From the NCBI GenBank assembly GCA_016709145.1, contig JADJEK010000024.1, forward strand, positions 186,001 through 250,000: DNA of 64,000 bases, read 5' to 3'. This stretch comes from Planctomycetota bacterium. Lineage in GTDB: Bacteria; Planctomycetota; B15-G4; JADJEK01. The notes under the pieces were generated by a model that saw nothing but the letters and a program-made list of their open reading frames with translations, ran no database searches and was not told the origin of the DNA. Positions 50,482-59,409 of this stretch are shown here, in pieces; within the stretch, counting starts at the first letter, position 1, and every line of letters begins with the position of its first letter. The position numbers were made by a program, and so were the translations under genes.

Positions 50482-52383
50482 ATGCAATCGACGCGATCAC
50501 GCTTCAGTTCGACCCCGTCGGCAGCGGCGAACCACATCCAACCCGTTCGGGACGGTGTGCTCGCGACGCTGCTGATCGTCGTGGCGGCGCTGGCCGCCTC
50601 GCTGGTCTTCTACTTGCACAGCAAGGACGCGCTCGAGAACGAGGTGCGCGAGGACTTGCGCCGTGTCGCGCGACTGGCGGCCACGTTCGTCGACGGTGAC
50701 CTGCACCGCACGTTCACGCATCCCGCTCAGGAATTCTCGCCCGAGTACGCTCGCGCGATCGAGCCCCTCGCGCGCATCCAGACGGCGAGCGAAGAGTTGC
50801 GCTTCGTCTACACGTGCGTGCTCGTCGACGACGAAGTGCGCTTCGTGCTGGATCCGACCGAGGCCGGCGATTCCGATGGCGACGGCACCGACGACAAGTC
50901 GCACATCCACCAGGTCTACGGCGACGCCAGCGACGCGATGCTGGCCGCGTTGCGCGAGCAGAAGAACAGCGTCGAACAGGCGCCCTACACCGATCCGTGG
51001 GGCACGTTCATCAGCGGCTACGCGCCGTTCTACGACGGCAAGGGCGAGTTCGTCGGAGTCGTCGGCGTCGATCTCGACGCCCATCGCTTCGTCGCGCGTC
51101 TCGACGGGATGCGTCGCGCGGCGTTGTTCAGCACGTCGGCGGCATGCGCGCTCGGCGTGTTTTTCGGCTGGATGGTGTACCTGCTTCAGCGGCGCGCACG
51201 CGAACGCGAGCTGCGCATCGACGACATGCTCGGTGAACTCGAGGTGTCGTGCCACGACGCGAAAGTCGCGGTCGCGGCCCGCACGGCGTTCCTGTCGACC
51301 GTGAGCCACGAGCTGCGCACGCCGTTGAACGGCGTGATCGGCATGAACGACCTGCTACTCGAGACCGCGCTCGACGACGATCAACGCGAGTTGGCGTCGA
51401 CCGTCAAGACTTCGGCCGGCGCGCTGCTCTCGATCGTCGACGACGTGCTGACCTACTCGCAGGCGCAGTCCGGTCGACTGCGCATCGACGCGATCGCGTT
51501 CGACGCGGTCAGCTCGATCGAGGAAGTGGTCGAGCACTGCGCGCCCCGCGTGTACGAGAAGGGCCTCGACATCGCGGTGCGCACGACGGTGACCGATCTT
51601 CCGCAGGTCCTCGGCGATCCGTATCGCCTGCGTCAGGTCGTGCTCGGTCTGCTCTCGAACGCGATCAAGTTCACGCGCACCGGCCATGTGCTCGTCACGC
51701 TGCAAGCCACGCTCGAAGGCGACGATCGGCTGCGCCTCTGCATCGACGTCGAAGACACCGGCATCGGCATCCCGGCCGATCGCCTCGGCGAGATCTTCGA
51801 CGAGTTCGCGCAACTCGACTCGTCGACGACGCGCGCGTTCGGCGGCACCGGACTCGGGCTCGCGATCTGTCGTCAGCTCACGCAATTGATGGGAGGGCGA
51901 CTCACCGTCACGAGTCGCGAAGGCGAGGGCTCGTGCTTCCGGCTCGAGGTCGCACTCCCCGTCGCTGCGGACGTCGATCATTCGCATGGACCGACGGCGC
52001 AGTTCTCCAACGCCAAGTCGCTCGTGATCGTCGAGCGCATGCTGCCGCGGGTCGTGCTCTCGGACGGTCTCGCTCGCCGGCGGGCGCGCGTGGTCAGCGC
52101 GGTCAACGCGCGCGACGGCGCGGCGCAACTCGACGCCGCGGGCTCGACGAACGAGCCCTACGAGCTCGTCATCGCGGACGCCTGCTTCGTCGACGACTTG
52201 CTCGCGCTGAATCCCTGCGAGGGTGCGCTGGTCGTGCGGCTGTGGTCCGGCCTTCCGGACGAGAAGCCGAAGCCGATCGCCACGGCGTCGAACGTCGTCG
52301 ACTTGCGCAAGCCGGCGCGCGCGTCGGTGATCGCGGCGCAGTTCGCGGCGTTCAAGGTCGAGCGCGCGCGCATCGAGTCGTGA
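50482..52383 (+). CDS. Membrane sensor histidine kinase with C-terminal receiver-like region
   Basis: This 633-residue protein has two transmembrane segments (VLATLLIVVAALAASLVFYL and a second near FSTSAACALGVFFGWMVYLL). They enclose a Cache/PAS-like periplasmic sensor with GYAPFYDGKGEFVGVVGVDL and an acidic DSDGDGTDDKSH loop. The kinase part is complete: H-box STVSHELRTPLNG (H276), N-box RLRQVVLGLLSNAIKF, G1 DTGIGIP, G2 GGTGLGLAI. The last 140 residues read like a response-regulator fold but lack a clear phosphoacceptor triad. ATG 50482 is preferred; the frame is open from 50338. No partner regulator is adjacent. Confidence 0.9.
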   Translation: MQSTRSRFSSTPSAAANHIQPVRDGVLATLLIVVAALAASLVFYLHSKDALENEVREDLRRVARLAATFVDGDLHRTFTHPAQEFSPEYARAIEPLARIQTASEELRFVYTCVLVDDEVRFVLDPTEAGDSDGDGTDDKSHIHQVYGDASDAMLAALREQKNSVEQAPYTDPWGTFISGYAPFYDGKGEFVGVVGVDLDAHRFVARLDGMRRAALFSTSAACALGVFFGWMVYLLQRRARERELRIDDMLGELEVSCHDAKVAVAARTAFLSTVSHELRTPLNGVIGMNDLLLETALDDDQRELASTVKTSAGALLSIVDDVLTYSQAQSGRLRIDAIAFDAVSSIEEVVEHCAPRVYEKGLDIAVRTTVTDLPQVLGDPYRLRQVVLGLLSNAIKFTRTGHVLVTLQATLEGDDRLRLCIDVEDTGIGIPADRLGEIFDEFAQLDSSTTRAFGGTGLGLAICRQLTQLMGGRLTVTSREGEGSCFRLEVALPVAADVDHSHGPTAQFSNAKSLVIVERMLPRVVLSDGLARRRARVVSAVNARDGAAQLDAAGSTNEPYELVIADACFVDDLLALNPCEGALVVRLWSGLPDEKPKPIATASNVVDLRKPARASVIAAQFAAFKVERARIES

Positions 52384-52857
52384 TCCGCGCGAGGTCGGCG
52401 CGTTCGCCTCGACGCGATCGCGCAGGGCTCCTGCGTCGTAGAGCTGGAACGTGCGGTCGTCGCTCATCGCGACGAACAGTCCGCGCGGAAAGCGCGGGCC
52501 GAGCGCGCGCGTGACGCAGTCCGAGCCGTCGCTCTCTGTCGTTTCGACCTCGTTCGTGGCGACGCCGGCGGCGTCGGTCACGACACGTCCCTCGATGACG
52601 AAGTTGGCGTAGCTGCCGAACTGGTTCATCTCGTTCGAGGACAGCAGGAAGCGGTCGCCGCCGAGCCAGTGGAAGCCTTCGCACTCGATCATCCCGATCG
52701 TCTGCGTCGGATTCAGCGGGTCGGTCGGTGTCAGCTCCTGGTGATCGTCGAACCGTTGCACGCGGTAGGTCGTGCCGAACAACTCGATCGCCACGGGTTC
52801 CGCGGCCGACGCGAGGGTCGAGGACAGCGCGAGTACGGAAGCGAGCGCGAACTTCAT
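52384..52857 (-). pseudogene. Phytase-like beta-propeller protein, probable remnant
   Basis: A minus-strand frame begins with a signal peptide (KFALASVLALSSTLASAAEP) and contains IECEGFHWLGGDRFLLSSNE. It then contains the phytase-like end motif DGSDCVTRALGPRFPRGLFV followed by FQLYDA. These are normally near the C-terminus of 3-phytase or esterase-like propellers, which are about twice this length. The frame has no stop where the fold ends; it runs on antisense through the histidine kinase gene. The 3' end is therefore lost or frameshifted, and the coordinate given is only the edge of the kinase gene. Confidence 0.55.
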
Positions 52858-52962
52858 CGAGGTTCCTCCATTCGTCGTCGCGTACGGGATGCACGCGACG
52901 CTGGGAGGTTCGGCATGTGCGCGGAGATCGCGTTCAGTGCGCGTGAACCGTCCGTGAATCGA

Positions 52963-55725
52963 TCAGTGCACCGTGATGCGTGGCGCGGAGGCGTCGTCGT
53001 TCGCGCGGACGTCGACGTCGACGATCACGCCCTCGGCGAGCGGAGAGACGTGGCGCAGCACACGCAGCGTGAGCGGTCCCTCGGGCCACAGGAACTCGAG
53101 GATGCCGTCGGAGCGCGGCGTCGCGCCGGAGTCGTTCGGCACGAGACGGAACATCGCGTCGTCCTTCCACTCGAAGAAGACCGGCTGCGTCCAGGCGGCG
53201 CCGGCCGCGTCGACGAAGCGCATGCGGAACGGGACGAGGTGTGGATGGCGCAGCACGACGTCGGTCGCGCCGGGGTTGGCGGACGCGACGCAGCTCGGGA
53301 ACGTGTTCGAGAACGCGAAGCGCAGCGGTTCGGTCGCGTGCTTCGACGTCGTGGTCTCGAACGAGCCGTCGTCGAGCGTGCGGACATCGATCCGCTGTTC
53401 GCCCTGCATCGCGAAGACATGACCGTTGAAGCGATTCGCGCGCTTGCCGTCGGCGAGCAGCACGACGCCTCGCGTCGTCGCGAGTTCGTCGTCCTTGCCG
53501 GCGAAGTCGATCACCACGGGATGGACGATGTCGGGGTCGAGCGTAACGACGAGCGGTTCACTGCTGCCGTAGGGCAAGGCCGTGGCCGTGAACGTCCACG
53601 TGCCCGCGGGCAAGTCGTCGACTTCGAGGTAGCCGTGTCCACCCATGGTCCAAGAGCGCGTCTCGCCGTCGTGCACGCCGACGATCGTCGCGCCGGGCAA
53701 CGTCGTCGCGGCGTCGCGCACACGAAGGCGGACCGACGCGGTGGTCATGTCGATCGAGAGCGAGCCGAGGTCGTACGTCGCGCCGGACATCGGTGCGTCG
53801 AACGTGTGCAGGAGATGCCGCGCGCTCTTCTCGCCGGGGCGCTTGACGTAGAGCGCGTGGTTCGCGCGGCCTGCGAGCGGATCGACGAACTCGAAGCTGC
53901 CGTCGTCGGCGAGCGTGACGTGAGGAGGCTCGCGCGAAATCAACCCGCCGATGAGCCCGAGTGAGAGCCCCGTCGTTCGCGTGAACTCGTCGAAGCTCAG
54001 CGGAGCGAGTGCAGGCGGTCGCGCCGGCCCGATGCCGACGTCGCGCAGCGGAGAACCATCGGCGCTGACGAGCCGACCACGCACCGTCCACGGTTCAGGC
54101 ACGAGGATGCGGACGGGGTCGCTCCATGCCCACTGCAGCATGGGCGGGACGGTGAACCAGATCTCGAGCGGTCGATCCGGCAAGCGCAGCGTGGCGGACC
54201 ATTCGGCCCACGGGATGCCCGCGAGCTCGAAGCGTCCGTCGGCCGACGTCGTGCCGAGCAGCGTTCCGACGCCGGGGCCACTCGTACGCACTTCGACGCC
54301 CTGGACCGCAGCGTTCGATCCGAGCGTCGCGACCTCGAGCACGAGCGGCCGCATCGGCGGCAGTTCGATGTCGACGACGTGCTCGGGGTCGCGACCGACG
54401 CGCGTCTCGCGTTCGATCGGCGGGAAGTTCGTCCTCGTGACCTCGAGGATCACGGCGGTGTCTTGCGGCACGCGCAATTCGTACGAGCCGTCGGCCCGCG
54501 ATGTCGTGGTCGCGATCGTGTCGGTCGTGAGTCCGAACACGCCGCGCTTCGCTGCCCGTACGGTCGCGCCCTCGACGACGGAGTTCGCCATCGATTCGCG
54601 CACGGTTCCACGCAAGCGAACGAGTCCGCGCAGGGTGACCTCCGCTCCGCGGCGGGACGCGAGCATGGTTTCGAGCGTCGGGTAGTCGGTGTGTTCGAAC
54701 GTCACGTCGTCGCGGAACACGTCGTCGTCGGTGCTGCCGAAGCGCGGCGCGGCGGGGAACGTGAACGTGCCGGCCTTGGTCGTGACGACCGAGCCGAACT
54801 CGAGCACCGCGACCTCCGGGCCGCGTCGATCTTTCACGTGCAACGAGACTCGCACGTCGGCGATCGGATGGCCGAACACGTCGACGACTCGACCTTCGAT
54901 GTCCGAGACGTCGGCCGTCGCCGCATCGAGGATCGCGGAGCGCTTGGTGCTTGCTGGCCCGACGACGACGGGTGCGGCTTCCTGCAGGGGTTCCGCATCC
55001 GTCCGGGCGTCGGTGGTGGGAGGACCGAGCGGCGCGACGTTCGCGTCGGCCGAGGTGCTGGACTCGCTCGACGACGCGACGGTCGTGGTCTCGAACATCG
55101 GTGAGAGGGCAAGGCCGACGAGCACGACGGCGACCGCCGCGATGCCCGCGATCGCCAGCGTGCCGAGCGCGGCCTTCGGCACGGCGAGGATCGGCGCCAA
55201 CGCGATGCACCACGAGCGGCCGTCGCCGCCGTACTCGCGATCGAGATCGCGGCGCAGTTGTTCGAGAGCGCGCTTGATGCGGGTGCGGACAGTCTCGAGC
55301 GGTACGTCGATGCGTTTGCCGATCTCGCGCGCCGACAGATCGTCGAAGAAGCGCAGCACGATCACGTCGCGCGCGGCATCGGGCAAGCGCATCACGGCGG
55401 CGACGACGGCGCGTCGCGCGGCTTCTCGTGCGGCGAGGTCTTCGGCGGAGGGCGTCGGCGACGGTGGGGGAGTCGCGAACTCTCGACGTGAGCGCGCCGC
55501 GTGCTCGCGCTTGCGTCCGAACGCGACGTGGCGCGCGATGCCGCTCAGCCAACCGGAGATGCGGGTTTCGACGCGGTGCGAGCCGCGCAGCGCGTGCAGC
55601 CAAACGTCCTGCGCGATGTCGTCGGCGAGGGCGGCATCGTGGACGAGCCGACGCGCAAGCGCGCGCAGTCGAGCATCGTGTTCGAGTAGGAAGGTCGGAT
55701 CGAGGAGGCGTGGGTCGGTGTGCAT
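52963..55725 (-). CDS. ECF sigma factor fused to a membrane segment and carboxypeptidase-regulatory-like domains
   Basis: This is a 920-residue protein. Residues 1-165 are a complete ECF sigma factor: region 2 with LARRLVHDAALADDIAQDVWLH and region 4 with LPDAARDVIVLRFFDDLSAR and VPLETVRTRIKRALEQL. A single hydrophobic segment follows (LGTLAIAGIAAVAVVLVGLAL), then a Ser/Thr/Ala linker and 650 residues of Val/Thr-rich beta domains. CarboxypepD_reg units are visible, such as IEGRVVDVFGHPIADVRVSL and VRGRLVSADGSPLRDVGIG. The fusion predicts a membrane-tethered sigma factor with an extracytoplasmic sensory or structural part. No anti-sigma gene is adjacent. Start ATG 55725 fits the sigma domain. 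Confidence 0.9.
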   Translation of the reverse strand: MHTDPRLLDPTFLLEHDARLRALARRLVHDAALADDIAQDVWLHALRGSHRVETRISGWLSGIARHVAFGRKREHAARSRREFATPPPSPTPSAEDLAAREAARRAVVAAVMRLPDAARDVIVLRFFDDLSAREIGKRIDVPLETVRTRIKRALEQLRRDLDREYGGDGRSWCIALAPILAVPKAALGTLAIAGIAAVAVVLVGLALSPMFETTTVASSSESSTSADANVAPLGPPTTDARTDAEPLQEAAPVVVGPASTKRSAILDAATADVSDIEGRVVDVFGHPIADVRVSLHVKDRRGPEVAVLEFGSVVTTKAGTFTFPAAPRFGSTDDDVFRDDVTFEHTDYPTLETMLASRRGAEVTLRGLVRLRGTVRESMANSVVEGATVRAAKRGVFGLTTDTIATTTSRADGSYELRVPQDTAVILEVTRTNFPPIERETRVGRDPEHVVDIELPPMRPLVLEVATLGSNAAVQGVEVRTSGPGVGTLLGTTSADGRFELAGIPWAEWSATLRLPDRPLEIWFTVPPMLQWAWSDPVRILVPEPWTVRGRLVSADGSPLRDVGIGPARPPALAPLSFDEFTRTTGLSLGLIGGLISREPPHVTLADDGSFEFVDPLAGRANHALYVKRPGEKSARHLLHTFDAPMSGATYDLGSLSIDMTTASVRLRVRDAATTLPGATIVGVHDGETRSWTMGGHGYLEVDDLPAGTWTFTATALPYGSSEPLVVTLDPDIVHPVVIDFAGKDDELATTRGVVLLADGKRANRFNGHVFAMQGEQRIDVRTLDDGSFETTTSKHATEPLRFAFSNTFPSCVASANPGATDVVLRHPHLVPFRMRFVDAAGAAWTQPVFFEWKDDAMFRLVPNDSGATPRSDGILEFLWPEGPLTLRVLRHVSPLAEGVIVDVDVRANDDASAPRITVH

Positions 55726-55805
55726 GGCATCGCGTCCGTGTGCGCCGACCGCGTAAGTGGTTCAGCCCACGACGAGGAAAACCGCGGAACGCCTCACCGG
55801 ACGCC

Positions 55806-57035
55806 TCACCAACGGATGCGAACGGGAAAGGCGAGGTCCGCATCGGCGTTCGCCGCGGCGGTCTCGAGCAGCGTCGTCAGCCGCCGCTCGCCCTTGCCTT
55901 TCCATACCTGTGTCCCGTTCACCGTCACGACCACGTCGCGCTCGAGGTCCACGAGCTTGTCGTCGAGCAACAACGAGAAGCCGTCGAGGGCTTTCGCCTT
56001 CGTCGTGATCGCGATCGCGTTGTCGCCGGTGATCTCGACATGCACGAGCGCGCCGATCTCCGGCTTCTCCCAAGCGAGCCAATAGAACTGTCGCTTCCAC
56101 GAGTACGTCGGTTGCCAGAGCACTTTCTTCGGGCGCGTCTCGCGCGTGTGCTTCATCGCCCATTCGATGCCGGGGCCGGGCCCCTTCGCCGGGAAGTCGT
56201 GGCCGCGGCCGTCGACCTCTTCGTAGACGAACTCGAAGCCGCCGTGCTCTTGCTGCAGTCGCTTCAGCTCTTTCGCCGCGAAGATGTTCGACCACGGCGG
56301 CACGTTCTTGTCGTCGAGGCTCTGGTACACGAACAGCGGTACGTTGCGCAGGTTCGGCAGGATGCCGTCCTGGATGCCGATCACTTTCGTCTTTGTCTCG
56401 TCGCCGGGTTCGAAGTACGGAGTCGCCGCGCCGGCGAATGCCGCGAGTCCGGCGAAGCGGTCCGCGAAGCGAGCCCCGATCGTCCAAGTCCCGTAACCGC
56501 CCATCGAGTGGCCGGTCACGTAGATGCGGTTGCAGTCGAAGTCGCGGGTCCGCTTCGCGCGCTCGAGCAACTCGAGCACGAACTTCACGGTGTCGTCTTC
56601 GCCCCAGCCGTACTCGGTCTTCTCGAGCACCTCGGGGTAGATCACGACGGCGCCGGCCTTGCCGAGTGCGCCGCCGAGTCCCGATTGCGCGGACCCCGCA
56701 TCGCCGACGCCAGCGCCGCCGCCATGCAGTCCGAACACGAGCGCCTTGTCGCCCTTGCCCTGGACGATGTACTTCCCGCGCTTCTTCTTCTCGTCGAAGA
56801 GGTAGTGCGTCCCAGCGGCGAGATCGAGCTTGTCGCCCTCACGTGCGGTGTCGATGAACTTCGGCAACCACTTCGAGCAAACCTTGGCGTCGACGACGTC
56901 GAACTGCGCGAACTCGGCGGCCACCGAGGAGCGTTGCTCAGGAGCAGCGGCGAACCACTTGTCGACGAGCTTCTGGATCTGCGCATCGCTGGGAGGGGCG
57001 AGCAACGTCGAAGCGAGGACGACCAGGGAGAGCAT
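55806..57035 (-). CDS. Secreted alpha/beta-hydrolase, PHB-depolymerase/esterase type
   Basis: This 409-residue protein has a signal peptide (MLSLVVLASTLLAPPSDAQ). The hydrolase core contains the oxyanion strand ALVFGLHGGGAG, the nucleophile elbow VTGHSMGGYG, an aspartate near YQSLDDKN and the histidine in DGRGHDFP. The C-terminal beta domain (VVVTVNGTQVWKGKGERRLT) is shared with the paralogue at 59410-60717. The closest known relatives are predicted polyhydroxybutyrate depolymerases and acetylxylan-esterase-like enzymes. The natural ester is unknown. The ATG at 57035 is fixed by the signal peptide. Confidence 0.88.
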   Translation of the reverse strand: MLSLVVLASTLLAPPSDAQIQKLVDKWFAAAPEQRSSVAAEFAQFDVVDAKVCSKWLPKFIDTAREGDKLDLAAGTHYLFDEKKKRGKYIVQGKGDKALVFGLHGGGAGVGDAGSAQSGLGGALGKAGAVVIYPEVLEKTEYGWGEDDTVKFVLELLERAKRTRDFDCNRIYVTGHSMGGYGTWTIGARFADRFAGLAAFAGAATPYFEPGDETKTKVIGIQDGILPNLRNVPLFVYQSLDDKNVPPWSNIFAAKELKRLQQEHGGFEFVYEEVDGRGHDFPAKGPGPGIEWAMKHTRETRPKKVLWQPTYSWKRQFYWLAWEKPEIGALVHVEITGDNAIAITTKAKALDGFSLLLDDKLVDLERDVVVTVNGTQVWKGKGERRLTTLLETAAANADADLAFPVRIRW

Positions 57036-57576
57036 GGCGATCTCGGGCGAGGGGAACCGGCGCGAAGCAGTGTAGGCGGACACCCAGCATGACAACGAGT
57101 GCCGCCCGGATGAGCTCGGACGCGATCGTCGGAGGGGATCGCCATGGGGAAACCCGAGGGCCGAAGAGGAGACCCGAGACCGGAGACCCGGTGACCGACG
57201 GCGCGCTGCGCGCCGACCGGCCGCGCTTTGAGCGGACCGTGTTCGCTCGCATTCGCTCGCGATCGTGCTTCGCACGACCGGCAGGAGAGCGCGACTGGTC
57301 TGGTTGGGATGCAAGAGGTGCGCGCTCTCAGGAGACGATCACCGAGACCGGAGAACAGGGGACCGAGACCCGAAGACGAGACCGGAGACCCGGGGACCGA
57401 GCACCGAGACCCGGACGCGATCATCGGTGGCTACTTCGTCCGGCCAGCCGGACACGAACGCCGGCGGGGACAGATCGGGGACAGACGCGCCTCCGTCCCC
57501 GTCCGGTTCGCGCCAAGAACCGTCACGCTTCCCTCGGTTCCAGGCCGCACGCTCGTCAGGTAACCACTCCGCAGCC

Positions 57577-57764
57577 AAGGGACGTCGGGAACGGGCTCTC
57601 GCCGCGGCCGTTCAGCAGCCCGCCGCGGCTGTGGCGATCCGCTGTACAGCTCGCGCAAGCATCGCACCCGGTGTCAGATCGACAGGGCCCGTCAAACCCG
57701 CAGGGGTCAAGCCACCCCCGCGGCTTTGAACGGCCGCGGCGAGAGCCTGTTCCCGACGTCCCTT
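57577..57764. repeat. Long inverted repeat, 38-bp arms
   Basis: Bases 57577-57614 pair with 57727-57764 with one G/A difference that would still be a G-U pair in RNA. The arms enclose 112 bases containing further GC-rich short symmetry. Core of the arm: GGGACGTCGGGAAC. Confidence 0.88.
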
Positions 57765-57804
57765 CGCGTGAAGTCGTCCGAGCGGCCCAAGGGCGGTGGG
57801 GTTG

Positions 57805-57955
57805 CCCAAGGGGAGGCCCGCTCGTTTGTGGGCCTCCCCTTGGGTCGCTCGACCGCGAGCGGTCGAGCGAGGGGGGTGCGGGGGGCCTTCGGCCCCCCGC
57901 CTCATGCGGGTGTCGGGGCCAAGGCCCCGACCGGGCTGGATCGTCCGCACGATCC
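57805..57955. repeat. Array of five consecutive hairpins
   Basis: Perfect stems of 15 bp (57805-57819/57830-57844), 12 bp (57845-57856/57859-57870), 10 bp with a UUCG-type loop (57878-57887/57891-57900), 9 bp (57912-57920/57923-57931) and 7 bp (57938-57944/57949-57955) follow each other with almost no spacing. They lie just beyond the 3' end of the minus-strand erythromycin-esterase-like gene. Confidence 0.88.
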
Positions 57956-57972
57956 GGCCATGCGGCCCGAGC

Positions 57973-59256
57973 TCAAGGTAGGACGCTTGGTTCCATCACG
58001 TCGACGTAGAGGAACGCGTCGGCCATCGTCGACCACTTCGCGTCGCGTGGCGCGTACGAGAACGGGCGTGCGACGAAGCTCGAGTTACTCCACGCCGCGT
58101 CGTCCGCGCGTGCGCCGCGCAGATCGACGAACGCGAACGCGTGGCCGAGGCTGCCGATCGCCGCTTCGAGCGCTCCCGCCGGTGCGTCGTCGAGCTTCAC
58201 CGCCGGCTGGTTCACCATCGCGAACGAACCGCTGCGCGCCGTCATCAGCACCGTGTACATCGAGTCGCCGAGCGCCTTGTGTGCGACGTCGCCCATCGAG
58301 ATGCGCTGCGCGGCGTTCGTCGCGGTCGAATGCGTGTCGACGCGCTTCACGTCGTGTGCGCAGTGACCGTTCGCCGACCACACCACGATCTTCTTGCCGG
58401 CGTAGCGCTCGTTCGCGAGCCAGACGAGGTTCTCGCCCATGCGTTGGTCGCGCAGGTTCGCGGTCTGGATCGGGTCGCGGCCCGTCTGCATCAGCAGCCG
58501 GAACTCCGACTGGACGGCGAGGTTCTCGAGACAGCGCACGAAGAACTCGAACGCGCGCGCGTCCACGTTCTTCGTGATCTCGTCCTGCTTCGCGCGCATC
58601 TGCGTGATCGCCGCTGCGATCGCGGCCTTGTCGCGGTCCAGTTGCTCCGGCGACGGCATGTACGGCGGCTTGAACAAACGATCGATCGCCATGTCGACGC
58701 CTTTGCGCGCCGCCTCGTCGACGGCGCCTAGTGCGGGCCCCTCGAAGAACGCGGTGACGAACGAACCGAACTCCTCGCCACCGCGTCCCGAGAACTGCAG
58801 GTCGAGCCCCGCGAGTTCGAGCGGTCGTTCGGTCGTGAGCGTCGAGCGCGCATAGTCGAAGAACGGGCGGCACTGTTTGCTGGCGCCCCAGATCGAGAAC
58901 ACGCCGTAGCTCAGAGCTTCGTCGAGGGCCATGTCCGAGCGCAGCTTGTCCATCATCACGGAGCAGTCGAACGTGCCGGACTCGAACGCGACGACGTCGA
59001 AGCCGAGCTCGCGATGCAAGTACTTCAAGATGCGCCCGCGCAGCAGGAAGCCCGTGCCGTCGCCGTGCGAGGGCTCGCCGATCTGCACGATGCGCGCGTC
59101 GCCGATCGCGGCCTTCAGCGGCGCGAGATCCGCGACGTCCGTCGCGTCGATGTCCGTGGTGCGGATCGCGACGGCATTGGCCTTCAGCCAAGTGACGGCC
59201 GGCGAGTCGTCGGCGGCGGACTGCAGCGTGAGCGCGATGGCCAAGGCGGCGAGCAT
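57973..59256 (-). CDS. Secreted erythromycin-esterase-like protein
   Basis: This 427-residue protein has a short signal segment (MLAALAIALTLQSAADD). The erythromycin esterase (PF05139) core is recognisable by VQIGEPSHGDGTGFLLRGRI, with the glutamate and histidine of the active site, then FDVVAFESGTFDCSVMMD and the later VVWSANGHCAHD with a second histidine. Members of this family include macrolide esterases and succinoglycan-synthesis-related proteins, and most environmental copies have unknown substrates, so resistance should not be assumed. ATG 59256 is chosen for the signal segment. It is divergent from the esterase at 59410. Confidence 0.88.
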   Translation of the reverse strand: MLAALAIALTLQSAADDSPAVTWLKANAVAIRTTDIDATDVADLAPLKAAIGDARIVQIGEPSHGDGTGFLLRGRILKYLHRELGFDVVAFESGTFDCSVMMDKLRSDMALDEALSYGVFSIWGASKQCRPFFDYARSTLTTERPLELAGLDLQFSGRGGEEFGSFVTAFFEGPALGAVDEAARKGVDMAIDRLFKPPYMPSPEQLDRDKAAIAAAITQMRAKQDEITKNVDARAFEFFVRCLENLAVQSEFRLLMQTGRDPIQTANLRDQRMGENLVWLANERYAGKKIVVWSANGHCAHDVKRVDTHSTATNAAQRISMGDVAHKALGDSMYTVLMTARSGSFAMVNQPAVKLDDAPAGALEAAIGSLGHAFAFVDLRGARADDAAWSNSSFVARPFSYAPRDAKWSTMADAFLYVDVMEPSVLP

Positions 59257-59409
59257 GCGAGATCTCCACGACGGGCGGTGCGAGGCGCCGTGTATACGCG
59301 CGTCGGCGACGATTGTTGTCGCGCGAACGACAACTCCGGTGACCTGCTGCGTCCGCCAAGGGGGATGCGGTAGCGTCTGCCGCGCCCCGAACCGTCCGAA
59401 GGCCTTGCC

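Larger units (their letters stand above)
57036..57972. other. Gene-free 0.94-kb spacer rich in repeats and hairpins
   Basis: There is no credible gene. The left half has degenerate direct repeats built on GAGACCGGAGACCCGG (57176-57191 and 57378-57393). The right half holds a 38-bp inverted repeat and a run of five hairpins, listed separately. Open frames in it are long on both strands but are only a by-product of high GC and symmetry. Confidence 0.7.

Noticed and set aside
57089..58009. 306-codon plus-strand open frame in the hairpin spacer
   Set aside because: It reads through inverted repeats and GC-rich direct repeats and has no domain or ribosome site.
57973..59256. Calling the PF05139 protein a macrolide-resistance gene
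   Set aside because: Family membership alone does not show macrolide hydrolysis. The protein is exported and sits among other secreted hydrolases.
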